Shown: one piece after another, positions 53,977 through 64,000 of the stretch
How positions within the stretch are numbered: position 1 is the stretch's first letter
Layout: each line of letters begins with the position of its first letter
Assembly: GCA_030847615.1 (NCBI GenBank)
Contig: JAUMIR010000002.1
Coordinates: 285,676,028 to 285,740,027 of the forward strand
Length of the DNA stretch: 64,000 nt
Source: Gambelia wislizenii
Taxonomy: Eukaryota; Chordata; Lepidosauria; Squamata; Crotaphytidae
Reading direction: 5' to 3'
Position numbers and translations under genes: made by a program
The notes under the pieces: model-generated
What the model was told of the DNA's origin: nothing
The model's input: only the letters and a program-made list of their open reading frames with translations
Database searches by the model: none

Positions 53977-54707
53977 CAGTCGTCCCTCCACATTCGCGGG
54001 GGTTAGGGTCTTGAGATGCCTGCGAATGTGGAAAAACCACGAATAAAAAATGCTGCTCCTGCAAACCCCCCCCCCAGAGGGAGGGAGGCAGAGGGAGGGT
54101 ATCTGGCCAGCCTCTCCGCGGCCTTCCTGAGGGGACTCCTGTCCTTAGAAGCCCCGGAGCCCGCTTAGAAAGGCCGGGGAAGGCAGCGGGCGGATGAGCG
54201 GGAGGCTGCCCTGCCTCTCCCTGGCCTTCCTCAGCGGACTCTGGGGCTTTGAAGCCCCGGAGCCTGCTGAGGAAGACCAGGGAAGGCGGCGGGCGGGCAG
54301 GAGGCTGCCTTGCCTCTCCCCAGCCTTCCTGAGCAGACTCTGGGGCTTAGAAGCCCCGGAGCCTGCTGAGGAAGGCTGGGGAAAGCAGTGGGTGGGTGGG
54401 CGGGAGGCTGCTGTGCCTCTCCCCGGCCTTCCTGAGCGGACTCCGGGGCTTAGAAGCCGTGGAGCCCGCTTAGGAAGGCCAGGGAAGGCGGCGGGTGGGC
54501 AGGCAGGCGGGGGGCTGCCCTGCCTCTCCCTGGCCTTCCTGAACAGACTCCTGGGCTTAGAAGCCCCAGAGCTGCCTCTGGAAGGCTGGGAAAGGCACAG
54601 GCAGGAGGTTGCCCTGCCTCTCGCCAGCCTTCCCAAAGGGACTCGGGGCTAAACCGCGAATAATCAAAACCACGAGTGTGAAAGCCGCGAATGTGGAGGG
54701 CCAACTG
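53977..54707. mobile_element. Inner Tigger-like element carrying a hairpin minisatellite
   Basis: TA|CAGTCGTCCCTCCACATTC ... CGAATGTGGAGGGCCAACTG|TA, with TA on both sides and matching inverted termini (CCCTCCACATTCGC / GCGAATGTGGAGGG). The centre is filled by a GC-rich tandem array. Confidence 0.85.
54110..54640. repeat. GC-rich minisatellite of about 100-bp units, each a palindrome
   Basis: About five units beginning with CCTCTCC at roughly 54110, 54211, 54312, 54414 and 54521, and a partial sixth at about 54617. Each contains CCTTCCTGAGCGGACTCCGG, then CTTAGAAGCC, then CCGGAGCCTGCTGAGGAAGG or variants. The two halves pair over about 24 bp, so every unit can form a hairpin. Open frames across this block are composition artefacts. 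Confidence 0.9.
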
Positions 54708-55094
54708 TAGTAAGGTTTAAAGTAATGTGCAGTGTAGTTTTGATGCAAGGTAAGAAAGCAAGATGGAGTATTTTGTTGCCAGGACGGAGGAAGGGAGAGC
54801 TTGGGGGGGGGGAGGTGAGTGTGGGTGAGGGGCATGATTTGTGCATGAGGGGGCGAGTGTTGCTACGGTTGAAATTTTTAGCTTCAGTTTGGGAAAGGAG
54901 CAACCTTACTGTTTTAAACAGGCATTACTGTTTTGGTGCAAGGTAAAAAAGTAAGATGGAGTTGTGTTGTTGGCAGGACATGAGGAGAGGGGAGGAGAGT
55001 GGGATCTTGGAGTTTGAGCTAGTTGAGCAGCAGCTACAAAGCACAAATATGCAAAACCGCGAACGTGAAGCACATGAATGTGAAGGAACAACTG

Positions 55095-56136
55095 TACACC
55101 TAAATATATTCCTGGTACAGGAGTGATCATAGAAAAGTATCCATAGGAGAAATTACAATCCGTGGTGACATTTAACCTTTTAGTTAAATTACAGGATGTA
55201 TGCAGGAACTGATTATGGCAAAAGAAACCTTAATAAGACATCTAATTTTATATAAATTCTGAACAAACCGAAATAAAAGAAGTAAAAATGATCTGGTGGT
55301 TAGATGTTTGCTGGCATCTGTACACTTCCTGGTATGACCTTTGATTATGTTATTCAATACAGCACCATTTCTATATATGTAATAATTTACAGGCTTTGAG
55401 ACTGTAAGATCCTTATACTTATAAATATTTTATTAATATTACATGTTGTAATGCTGTGAAATGCTTGGGAAGACTGTGATCTTGAAAGATGATGAAGAAA
55501 TAGTTTGAATCAATAAATAAGTTTTATTGTTGTATAGTGTAAAGCATCATGCCATTTAATGGCACTGTATAAATAAAGTATACCTAATTTTTTCTCCTCA
55601 CAGTGAGAGAAGTTGTATACAAGAACCCAAGACTTAGAAATGATTCAGCATTGTTTCTAAAACGTAATTACTGAAGAGGCCCTTAATTTTTAGTTCTAAC
55701 AGGAAAATTTCTTGTAGATAGCCATGAGGAACATGTGGTTCTCCAGATTATCTTTAACTGCACCTCCCATCATTCCCCAATCACTGGCCCTTCTGGCTAG
55801 GGCTGATGGAAGTTGGAGTCCAACAACAACCAGAGTGCCCCAGGTTTCCTAATTCTATTAGAAACCAACTGGCTTTCTGATGCCAAACATTTCCATGGTT
55901 ATGTTGGCTTGCCACCACTATCATTGCATATCTCTTCACTGGTGGGATAATGTCTTGGTGACATTATGCAGATGTGATAGGCTTCATCCCACATACTTAT
56001 TTTCTGAAGCAAGAAATCTAAAGATTTTTTTTAATCAGAAATTATTTAGGAAATAGGAACCTACATAGTATGCTCCATAGTTTTACTTATCTGTGCCCCT
56101 GCATTTATCTTGCAATGCTTAAAATGTACTTTCCAG
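55095..56136. other. Intron before the THEG exon; MITE remnants
   Basis: 55710-55860 is a MITE-like hairpin remnant (GGAACATGTGGTTCTCCAG ... GGAGTCCAACAACAACCAG). Around 55450-55580 an L2/MIR-like 3' end (GGCACTGTATAAATAAAG) can be guessed. No exon was seen. Confidence 0.5.
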
Positions 56137-56190
56137 GATCAAAGAACTTGCAAAACCAAAGAAGGTAAAAGATGTGTGGAACTTATCTCG
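56137..56190 (+). CDS. THEGL: THEGL exon with a THEG repeat (54 nt)
   Basis: Between the acceptor AAATGTACTTTCCAG and the donor TCTCG|GTAAGA the exon encodes (R)IKELAKPKKVKDVWNLS(R). This is a clear THEG repeat, whose hallmark is R-I-x-x-L-A-x-P-K followed by a tryptophan and an arginine. It starts and ends in phase 2 and spans exactly 18 codons, which suits a gene built of repeat exons. THEG-family proteins are sperm or testis proteins, thought to support spermatid flagellum or microtubule function. The position downstream of ARL9 on the same strand agrees with THEGL (SPMAP2L). Confidence 0.85.
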
Positions 56191-58637
56191 GTAAGATTGA
56201 GAGTTATGAAATCTTAATATGGTTCAGAGTTCTTCATGCACACTATCTCTGTTGTCTTGTTATCTCATTTACAACAGCCCTGCACAGTAGCCCAGTATTA
56301 CTATCTCTTTATTGCTCATCAGGGGAGTCTGAAAGTGGGTAGTTTGTCTAGTCAAGTAGCACATTCATAGCAGCTGCAAGATTTGCACTGGGTTTGCAGT
56401 TTCTCTCTTCATCACCTCGCTGCATCATTTGACATTATAGTTGTCAAATCATTTTGAAGATAATTGTTTTTTTTTGTTTGTATTTGTAACCTGCTTTTCT
56501 TCCTTCATGTTGATCAAATTAGAATAGGTGTCATTTACCTGGCAATCTCCCATCCAGGCACTTAGTAGGATGTCAGCAAAGTCTAGGCTACTGCCTCGGG
56601 TACTTTTGGACTATGCCCAGGTCTGAAATTTTAATATTTATAGCCTGATGAATTATGCCTAACCTGTAACAGTCAGAACTAGATTGCATATTATTTGAAA
56701 AGCACTCAAAATTTACAGTTCTCACTACAGGATCTATTCTGTAGTCTGTGGAATTATTCTACTAGATAGCTAAAGTGAAGCTATATACTAGAACTGAACT
56801 GAAAAAATACCAGATGAGGAAGAAGCAGTGACAAAATGTGACCATTAATAGCATAAGTATGTCCCAAAGTAGCAATTTTACACTATCAAGACCTCCTGCA
56901 CCTTGCAACACCACTTTGCCACTATTTGAAAATGCTAAAATAGTATAATTTCCATATTTAGACTGTTTTCTTTCAACTAACTCCACCCTTATCAGTACAC
57001 CTTCAAGCTCATTTCAGTTAGAATGCAGCAAAACAAGTATATTGAGAATTGTTTCTTTGGTTTATTGGTGTTTGAAGACTGATCATTAAATGCAAGTGCC
57101 ACTGGCAACCTTGAAGATTGAGCTATTGCAGTATGACTGATTTGAGCTTTGTAATATATGCCACAGTGCTAGTATGTCTCACTGTGTGACTGCTCCAGTC
57201 TTGAGAGACTTCAGATACATTTCAAAGTCCCACACAAAATCCTGGTTATTGCTTGTAAACCATAGAAATTTTAGCAACAGAATACTTTAAAGACCAGCTC
57301 CCTCCATGCAGTTCTGGGTAGTAGCCACTCCAATACTTGGTGGAGGCCCTGCACCGTATCCCAATTCTGGCTGAAGAGCAAGGCATATACACAGGGCAGG
57401 TCATTCTTGGCAATGCCCACCCAGGCTTTGCAGTGCCCTCCCCAGGAAGCTAATATGGCTCCATCACTATTAACATTCCAGCACCTCCTGAAAACTTTGC
57501 TTTTATCTCACACGTGGCCTCAAGGCTTTAATTCTGTTTCTGCCTTCGATTTTTGAAATAATTTTTGGCTGAGCTGTTTTTTCTCTATTTAGATTTTTAT
57601 TTTTATTGTATTGAATTAATTTCATGCAACTGTAGAGAAAGTGTGTGTGTGTGGGGGGGTGTAACTACCATCCATGAATTCACAACCAACTACTTAATGG
57701 CCCCAGTGTAAAAACACCATTAACGAATTCTGCTCAACCATCATTGTGCATCAGTGTATCAGTGGTTTACATGCTGCCTGCAAAGGCTTTTTTTCTGTTG
57801 CTCCTCCAGTGCTCCCCAGAATTTTAAAAATAATGGACAGTGTGGTTTGCCACCAAAATTTTGTGCAAAGCATTAAATCTAGTATTTGTTGTTGTGTGCC
57901 TTCAAGTCATTTCTGATTTATCTTGACCTTAAGGCAAACTGATCAGAGGAGTTTCTTGCAAAGATTATTTCACAGACAGTTTGTCATTGCCTTTCTCTGA
58001 GGCTGAGAGAGCGTGACTTGCCCAAGGTCACCCAGTGCATTTCTGTGGCTAAGTGGGAATTCAAGCCATGGTCTCCCATAGTCCTAGTCCAACACTGAAA
58101 CCACAACACCACATTGGCTGTCTAAACCTAACATAAGTCAATGGGAAAGGAAGTAAATGCATGCTATAGTCAATATCATAATCAATGATGTTCCTTTAAG
58201 TTCAACATCATAGTCAGTATCTTGTTAATTAAAGTCAATATAAGTACATTTCAGGTTCATTTATGTAACAATTGCATATGAGTAGGTGATTTTATTTGCT
58301 AAAAAAGAGGGGGGGAAATTTAATGAATTTAATAATTTTAAAGGAAAATTAAGGTTGTATATCAACTAATTTTAAATTTATTTTATATAATACTGTATAT
58401 GAATAATTTTATTTTTAACTACAGAAAAATTATAAAAACAAAAAATGTTGTTCTCAAGCATTTGGCCAATCTGAAAAGTAGGTCCTGGCCACATAGCAGT
58501 TGCTTACCTCTGGTTGAAAGAGAAAACTGCTATAAGTGTTTGTAAAATAAGCTATGCTCCTAAGAAGATGGCACAGATTGTGTATGTTAAGGTTTTACCA
58601 TGTTTTGATTGGTGCTTGCGTTCTTTATTCACAACAG
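56191..58637. other. THEGL intron
   Basis: About 2.4 kb. It contains a degraded 5S-type SINE near 56530-56640 (GGCAATCTCCCATCCAGGCA) and a tRNA-type SINE at 57888-58110. It ends in the acceptor TTGCGTTCTTTATTCACAACAG. Confidence 0.65.
57888..58110 (-). mobile_element. tRNA-derived SINE
   Basis: Reverse-complement copy from TGTGTGCCTTCAAGTCATTT to CTGAAACCACAACACCACAT, passing GACTTGCCCAAGGTCACCCA. Confidence 0.85.
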
Positions 58638-58860
58638 TAGACTAGTCTGGGGAAATCAAGAGACGATATGGCCCCTCTCCTCAAGTGCTCTGACAAGTCA
58701 ACCACGACCAAGGATTCTGGCTCTGGCAAAACCCAAGGCAAAATTGGATGGAGCTCTTCAGCGAAGGCTTGTCTTTTCTCTGCCTTTATTTCCCTCATTT
58801 AAAATCATATTTGAACTGACTGAAAGAGTCCAACACCCAAAGAATTATCTGTGTAGCTAG
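58638..58860 (+). CDS. THEGL: THEGL exon with a THEG repeat, possibly terminal
   Basis: The first base completes the arginine left by the 56190 donor, and the frame then reads LVWGNQETIWPLSSSALTSQ, then PRPRILALAKPKAKLDG. Together these make a typical THEG unit (W-P-x-S-x-x-A-L ... R-I-x-x-L-A-x-P-K). After LDGALQRR the frame continues for about 33 residues (LVFSLPLFPSFKIIFELTER...) to TAG at 58858-58860. That tail does not look like a THEG repeat. Either this is the last exon in this species or splicing occurs at a weak donor I cannot pick out. Splice phase agreement with the previous exon is exact. Confidence 0.75.
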
Positions 58861-59524
58861 TTTCATGGGTCCAAGGTACCATTGGACACATGCGTCCTGA
58901 ACAGTAGTTCTCTGTGTCTTATGGTAAGCCTCTTTGGACAACATGGAGACTCTGAAATGCTACTTGTGGTAAGACATGAATATCTCTGTCTAAGGAAAAA
59001 AGAGTCATAACAGTTTAGGATTGCTGTCTTGCATCCTTGAAACAACATACTTTCACATCTTCCAGTATGGCAGGAGGAAATGAGTGAACTACCACCTTTC
59101 CCACCTATTCTGCCCCCCCCGTCTCCTTCAGTCTGATGAGGAAAACTCAGGCATGCCACATGGCAAATATGAAAGGGAGACAAACAACTACTGTGGAAGG
59201 AAGAGACGGAAAACAAATGCAGCAGCCTTCTCTGTCTTTCTGTGCTAGAGAATTTTGCAAAACTTACAAAGCCTTACAAAACTCCCACTTTGTTTGTTTG
59301 TGTAAGGGGTTGGTTTGGACTGAAGTAGTTCTTTTGATCCCAGCCAAAAGCAGTTTTTGAAAGAAGTCGCCATATTAGTCTCTTGTAGCTTAAAAAGGAG
59401 GAATGGAGGGTGGGGGAAGGAATGTGATAGCACCTTTAATACTGACTGGTTTTTATTTTAGCATGACTTTTTATAGATATAAACCCACTTCTTCAGATGT
59501 TGTTGTTGTTCTTGTTGTTGTTAA
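58861..59524. other. No gene seen
   Basis: Unassigned DNA after the THEGL exon. Its end (59430-59500) is a piece of the common hAT-like repeat (AAACCCACTTCTTCAGATG). A GTT microsatellite lies at about 59501-59521. Confidence 0.5.
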
Positions 59525-60429
59525 TTTCCGTCAAGTCAACGTTGACTTATGGCAACCCTATGAATGAGAGACCTCCAAGTCACCCTATCATCAACAGCCC
59601 TGCTCAGGTCTTGCAGACTCAGGTTTGTGGCTTCCTTGATTGAGTCTATCCATCTGAAATGTGGTCTTCCTCTTTTCAGACTGCCTTCACCTTATCAAGC
59701 ATTGTTGTATTTTCTAGTGAGTCATGTCTTCTCATGTTATGGCCAAAGTACAAAAGTCTCAGTTTAGTCATCTTGGCTTCTAGGAAGAATTCAGGCTTGA
59801 TTTGCTCTAAGACCCATTTATACATCTTTAACAATCCACAGGGCCCGTAGAATATTTCAAATTAGATTTATTTTCTTCCTGTCAAATTTTTTTCACTGTC
59901 CGGCTTTCACAACCATACACAAATGGGAAATACAATGGCATGGACAATCCTTACTTTAGTACTCAGTGATATATCTTTGCACTTCAGGATCTTGTCTGGT
60001 TCCTTCATAGCTGCCCTTCTAAGTCCTAGTCTTCTGATTTCTTGACTGCAAGTCTCCATTCTGATTAGTGACTGAGCCAAGGTATTGGAAATCCTTATTT
60101 CAATGGCTTTATTCCAGAGTTGTTCTGGCTCCTGGTCAGTTAAGCCTAATAGTACAAATCTATTTTTACAGTATCTTTAAATTCCACAGGGATGTTCTTC
60201 AGGTTGTATTTTGGCATGATAGTTGCTTTAGTATCCTTCTTTAACTTAATTTTTTTATATTAGTGGTTCATGAGCTATGCCACAATCTGTTCCCGGTCTT
60301 GTTTTCACAGCGAGAATAGAGTTTCTCCATCTTCTGCTTCCAATTATGTAGTTTATTTGATTTCTATATTGGCCATCAAGCGATGTCCATGTATAATGTC
60401 ACATCTCTGGTTGTTTGAAGAATGAGTAC

Positions 60430-60625
60430 CTGGCTTGTGGGGGCAAGTAGCTAACACACATTGGAAACTGCTTTGGAGAGTGCCTAGCGTGCTATAAAAG
60501 TGGTGTAGATGTGTAGGTGCTATTGCATAACAATTTGTAATCTGAAGACTCCGAGAGCCTTCATGGCTAAAGAGCGGGGTATAAATAAATAAATAAATAA
60601 ATAAACAAACAAACAAACATGTTTT
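60430..60625 (+). mobile_element. L2-type 3' end inserted in BovB
   Basis: Ends GGCTAAAGAGCGGGGTATAA followed by (ATAA)n and (ACAA)n at about 60585-60617, the common L2-related terminus. BovB sequence resumes on both sides (ATGTCCATGTATAATGTCAC before, AGTTGGCCTCACAAAATTC after). The left edge is approximate. Confidence 0.7.
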
Positions 60626-61024
60626 TTATGAACAAACAGTTGGCCTCACAAAATTCAGTCAATCACTCTCCTGCTTAATTTCCTGATTCTAGGCCAAATT
60701 TCAGTTTCCTGTTTTTGCATAGGTTATTCCAATAACCTATGATTAACAACATGTTCTGTTTTGGTGTGTGATCAGTTTCCTTCTGGACTCCAGCACAGAA
60801 TGTTTCAATTTCCTTTTTCCTGCCTCTGTAGCTAGAGCATAAACTTGAATTATGGTTATATTGAAGAGTTCTCCGTGAAGTCTTGTTCGTATTATTTGGT
60901 CAGACTTAGCGTTCTATCCTTTGACTGCTTTTACTACATCTCTCCTCACTATTAATTTCTTCTTAGATTTTAATTTCCTGAGTAACCCTTTGTGGTTATC
61001 TGATTCAAAATGTCCCATTCTTGT

Positions 61025-61144
61025 GAAGTTGAAGGCTTTCACGGCCGGCATCCATAGGTTTTCTGTGGATTTTTTTTCCCCTGGCTGTGAGGCCATGTTC
61101 TGAAACATGGCTTCACAGCCTGAAAAAAAACCCATGGAAAACCT
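61025..61144. mobile_element. 120-bp foldback insertion with 15-bp target-site duplication
   Basis: The flanks ATGTCCCATTCTTGT (61010-61024) and ATGTCCCATTCTTGT (61145-61159) are identical. The insert begins GAAGTTGAAGGCTTTCACGG. It then forms an inverted repeat, with CATAGGTTTTCTGTGGATTT and GGCTGTGAGGCCATGTTC on the left and AACATGGCTTCACAGCC and CCATGGAAAACCTA on the right. It shares words with the repeat at 40577-40705. Confidence 0.88.
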
Positions 61145-61530
61145 ATGTCCCATTCTTGTTCACTTTAACAGGTTCATCCCAAGTATTGAAATATTTATAT
61201 GTTCCACTTCTTGTTTCATTATTTCTACCTTCTCCTGATCTGTGCTTCTCACATTCCATGTTCCTATAATATGTGTTGTGCAGTTTCGGACTTCCCTTTC
61301 ACCTGTGAGCATGTCAACAGCTGAACAATCTTTTGGTTTGAGTCCAATTGTGTCATTAGCCACAGCGCTACTTGTTGTTCTCTGCTGTACTCCAGTAGCT
61401 CACTGAGTACCTTGTGACATGGGAGTCTCCTCTTCTGGCAGTTTATCTTGTTTCATTTTGGATTGTCTCATCATAGGCTTTTCATGGTAAAAGACATTCA
61501 AAAGAGGTTTACTGTGCCTCCCTCAACGCA

Positions 61531-61901
61531 GTATGTTCAACCTTCTGGATCTTCAGGGACTTTGTTGCATCACATATTATTAAATGGTGGCAATGTGAAT
61601 ATGAATACTCCAGTGATGATGGGGCATGATGATCCACAGTTGGTGAACCTCATGTATCCAGAGCCTGCAGATCTGGAGGGCCTACTGTATTAACAAATGT
61701 TAGCTATGGTGCCACTGCTATTGCCTCTGAGGGATCCTCCACCAGTATCAATCTCCACCCCACCCCAATACACACACTGCTGATGCTGCCCAGTAGCTGT
61801 TTGGCACATTTAGTCTGGTTCCTCAGCAAAAGCCTATCTTACGTGGGAGACCCTACGAGCAGCACTGCTACCATCAGCATAGCCTCTTGTCATGGTGAGT
61901 C
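61531..61901. other. No gene seen; MITE end
   Basis: 61640-61690 ends with GATCTGGAGGGCCTACTGTA, a Tigger-type terminus without a clear partner. Confidence 0.45.
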
Positions 61902-62118
61902 AGATGCTGTATAGAGTGCTATTAAAACCTCAGGCTATAAAGCATATTTATATAGTTGTGGGAGTGGGATAGAACGTAATAGGATCCAGAAAGATGCAGA
62001 TATAGGGCAAGGGAAATTATTTGCATCTTTCTAGTTCCTATTACATTCTATCTCACTCCCACAACTGTATAAATATGCTTTATAATCTGAGGCTTTAATA
62101 GCACTCTGTATTGCATCT
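61902..62118. repeat. Imperfect hairpin, arms about 95 bp
   Basis: Left words AGAGTGCTATTAAAACCTCA, TTGTGGGAGTGGGATAGAA and AGAAAGATGCA pair with TGCATCTTTCT, TTCTATCTCACTCCCACAA and TGAGGCTTTAATAGCACTCT on the right, around a ~25-bp centre. It is probably a MITE of unknown family, and a hAT-like repeat end follows (CCACGAAAGCTCATGC). Confidence 0.88.
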
Positions 62119-62458
62119 AAAGAAGTAGGTTTATCTCCACGAAAGCTCATGCAAAAAAACCCAAAATCCAGTTAGTCTTAAAGGTGGTGCGACATTCCTT
62201 CTTTTTCCGTTCTCTCCCTTCCTCCTTTTAAAGCCAAAAGTGGTGTTTAGGAGCATGGTCACCACAATGGGGTTGTCACACAGTGACCAGTCTCTCACTG
62301 AGATAAATGGGACCTAAATATGTTGAGTTGGCTCTTAACTGGATTGTTTCCAGTGTCATCTTATTTGTGCACTGATTTTTATTCTGGAAAATTGAGATGT
62401 CTTGCTGCTCAGTACAATAAATTACAAATGTAGCCATAAGTATAACCAGTATTGCTGG

Positions 62459-62530
62459 TTTTGACATTACTGATATGCACAGGTCAGTGTGTAGTTTTGA
62501 CATTACTGATATGCACAGGTCAGTGTGTAA
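62459..62530. repeat. 36-bp tandem dimer
   Basis: Two copies of TTTTGACATTACTGATATGC followed by ACAGGTCAGTGTGTA, nearly identical. Confidence 0.95.
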
Positions 62531-63171
62531 TTTCTTCTTCTCCAAAGTCCCAACACCATCACAGGGCTAGAATCCTAGGAATTCTTTCGGGAAAGCATTG
62601 TCAGCTAATTGTACAGTGCCATCAATATAAGTTTGCAGTTCAGTGGAGCCCTAATAGAATGGAGGGCTGCGTTTACTTGCAAATATTGGCATACCATTCA
62701 TACCTGTAGTACTTTTGGCCTTCAGGGGTTAGAAAGGTTTCTAAAGCTGAAGCAGAGGAAATTTATTGTTTATTGCTTTTAATAATGTTAAATTCATTTC
62801 TTGTTCAACAGTGGACAGGCAATATGAAGAGTAGTGAAAGGGGTGTAGCATTATTCTTGTTTACCCAAAAATCTGACTCATGAACTGAGCAGTGGCTCTT
62901 GCTGAAATGGTAGGATATTTTAATTTGAATTCCAGGATCCTTTTAAATGCCAGCTCATAAAGCACACTGGAACAGTTCTTGGAATAATTTAAGCATGGCT
63001 TTATAGTTTGTGAATTCTCTTCCTTGGATTTTCCTCTAGATATTTATGCCTCTGGGTAGAATGATCAAATATCAGGGTATTTGTGTATGTGTACAATACA
63101 AACCAGTGTTATATCCATGGGAGTGGGCATGCTGCAATTTTGAGGCATAAGGAAATGACTTAGTATGTGGT

Positions 63172-63222
63172 TGACTAGATGGCCCTTGTGGTCTCTTCCA
63201 ACTCTACAATTCTATGATTCTA
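63172..63222 (+). mobile_element. CR1 LINE 3' tip
   Basis: GACTAGATGGCCCTTGTGG, CTCTTCCAACTCTACAATTC, then TATGATTCTATGG. + orientation, about 50 bp. Confidence 0.85.
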
Positions 63223-63751
63223 TGGTAGTGAGCAGAAAACTGAGGTTATAATAATCCAATTTTTATTTTTCAATAAGCAAGCTTCTATCCCTTGCAGCTG
63301 TATATTTGAAATTGTGAGGGCAATATCAACTAAAATCTTAAAAGCTAGTGGGGTCAGATTAGGAATAAATTACTGGTAAACATGATCATACAAATCAACT
63401 TTGGTTGTGCTTAATTCATGTAACATAGACATTGGAGGTATGATCTGAGGTACAGTATGGACAAGAGGGGGAGAGCATCCTCCCTTGCTCCCTACTTAGT
63501 TCTCCCCCACCTCTTTTTCAGTAGAGGTTACTTCCAGTCTTAGAAGTGCTTCCAGAAAAACACAAGTTGTGTAAAGCGGTCAAGGGGCAGAGAGTTCAGC
63601 TCCTTCCTCCTCACTACTCATGCTGCTTATTGTATTCCCCAATAGCTACCATGGCTCCTTCCATGCAACATAATTATCACATTCTGATTTCACTTTAACT
63701 GCCATGGTTTCATCCTATGGAATCCTGGGATTTGCAGTTTGGGGAGGAGTA

Positions 63752-64000
63752 CCATAGGACCCTGTATTTGCTGACTCATATCCACTGATTAAGTTATCTG
63801 CGGAATACAAAATAGCACACCTACCATAGAGTCTTCCTAGAAAATGCATAGAGAGGCATCCTTTCTGGATGTTTTCTAGATCCTCCAAGCCAAACTCTAT
63901 AGTATTTTAAACCAGAAGTCCCATTATTTTCAATGGTGTTTGCTGTTATCCATGGTTTTCTGTATCTACGTGGCCCCCTCGGAACAAATTCCCCTCGGAT
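63752..64000 (-). mobile_element. Tigger/pogo-like MITE, subfamily 2, cut by the window edge
   Basis: Begins ATAGGACCCTGTATTTGCTG and runs through AGAAAATGCATAGAGAGGCA, GTTTTCTAGATCCTCCAAGC and CATTATTTTCAATGGTGTTT to the window end, in the same order as 44694-44947. Confidence 0.75.

Larger units (their letters stand above)
53764..55094. mobile_element. Outer Tigger-like element with a nested relative
   Basis: Left TA|CATTTGTTCCTTCACATTC, right ATGTGAAGGAACAACTG|TA. The termini pair in reverse complement with one mismatch in the first ten. An internal block is present in both orientations: AGTAAGAAAGCAAG-like words in reverse at about 53930-53950, and forward at 54748-54763 and 54940-54960. 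Another copy of the same family is nested at 53977-54707. Total length about 1.3 kb. No transposase was found. Confidence 0.8.
59525..61530 (-). mobile_element. RTE-BovB LINE, second copy, with two insertions
   Basis: On the minus strand the 3' terminus is the BovB/Sauria-type end (GGTTGCCATAAGTCAACGTT, then GACTTGACGG, then an AAC-rich tail). Near 59560-59680 the coding end can be read. The endonuclease start is recognisable at 61160-61363: IIGTWNVRSTDQEKVEIMKQ, then EVEHINISILGM. The 5' UTR reaches about 61530. It is heavily mutated. Insertions lie at about 60430-60625 and at 61025-61144. Confidence 0.88.
62119..63751. other. No gene seen
   Basis: Contains a 36-bp tandem dimer (62459-62530), a CR1 3' tip (63172-63222) and a MITE piece near 63670-63745 (CTTTAACTGCCATGGTTTC). 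No exon was recognised. Confidence 0.5.

Noticed and set aside
54145..54652. Open frames of 152 and 163 codons on both strands
   Set aside because: They cross the hairpin minisatellite. The repeat unit happens to be open in several frames.

Overview
This window looks like intronic and intergenic DNA from a squamate reptile, probably an iguanian-type lizard. It carries split genes with long introns and an unusually mixed retrotransposon load. The load includes RTE-BovB, a near-intact L1, a long L2, many CR1 3' ends, 5S-rRNA-derived and tRNA-derived SINEs, a TG...CA solo LTR, and many TA-flanked Tigger/pogo-like and hAT-like MITEs. The species was inferred from these families and was not tested.

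Host genes, all on the + strand: (1) ARL9, an atypical ARF-like small GTPase. Its last three coding exons lie at 6627-6795, 13317-13492 and 16323-16502; the first exon was not found and probably lies upstream. (2) A THEG-repeat gene that matches THEGL/SPMAP2L by its motifs and by its position after ARL9. Two exons are well supported by THEG repeats and matching phases (56137-56190 and 58638-58860). Three more candidate exons (28796-28814 in a CpG island, 41897-41927, 50008-50188) keep a continuous frame of 77 codons with each other but carry no recognisable domain. At least one exon before 56137 is missing from my model.

Layout. 1-6 kb: SINEs, CR1, a local tandem duplication, and a minus-strand non-LTR element with a (GA)n tail. 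6.6-16.5 kb: ARL9 with repeat-filled introns. 18-25 kb: a second GA-tailed LINE 3' end and a nearly complete, frameshifted L2. 25-30.6 kb: nested MITEs, a CpG island, a three-unit MITE array and a templated duplication. 30.6-40.3 kb: a BovB split by a young ~7 kb L1 with a 19-bp target-site duplication, then an LTR-like unit. 43.8-45.6 kb: a GC-rich coiled-coil exon remnant among MITE ends. 46.9-47.9 kb: a solo LTR inside a MITE and a perfect 71-bp-arm palindrome. 50-59 kb: the THEGL exons, and a MITE within a MITE that carries an array of hairpins. 59.5-61.5 kb: a second BovB with two insertions. 61.9-64 kb: hairpins and MITEs.

There is no sign of a bacterial-style operon, CRISPR array or phage. 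I saw no wholly new system. The most unusual features are structural: nested transposons with readable target-site duplications, a templated insertion, large palindromes, and a possible exon capture.
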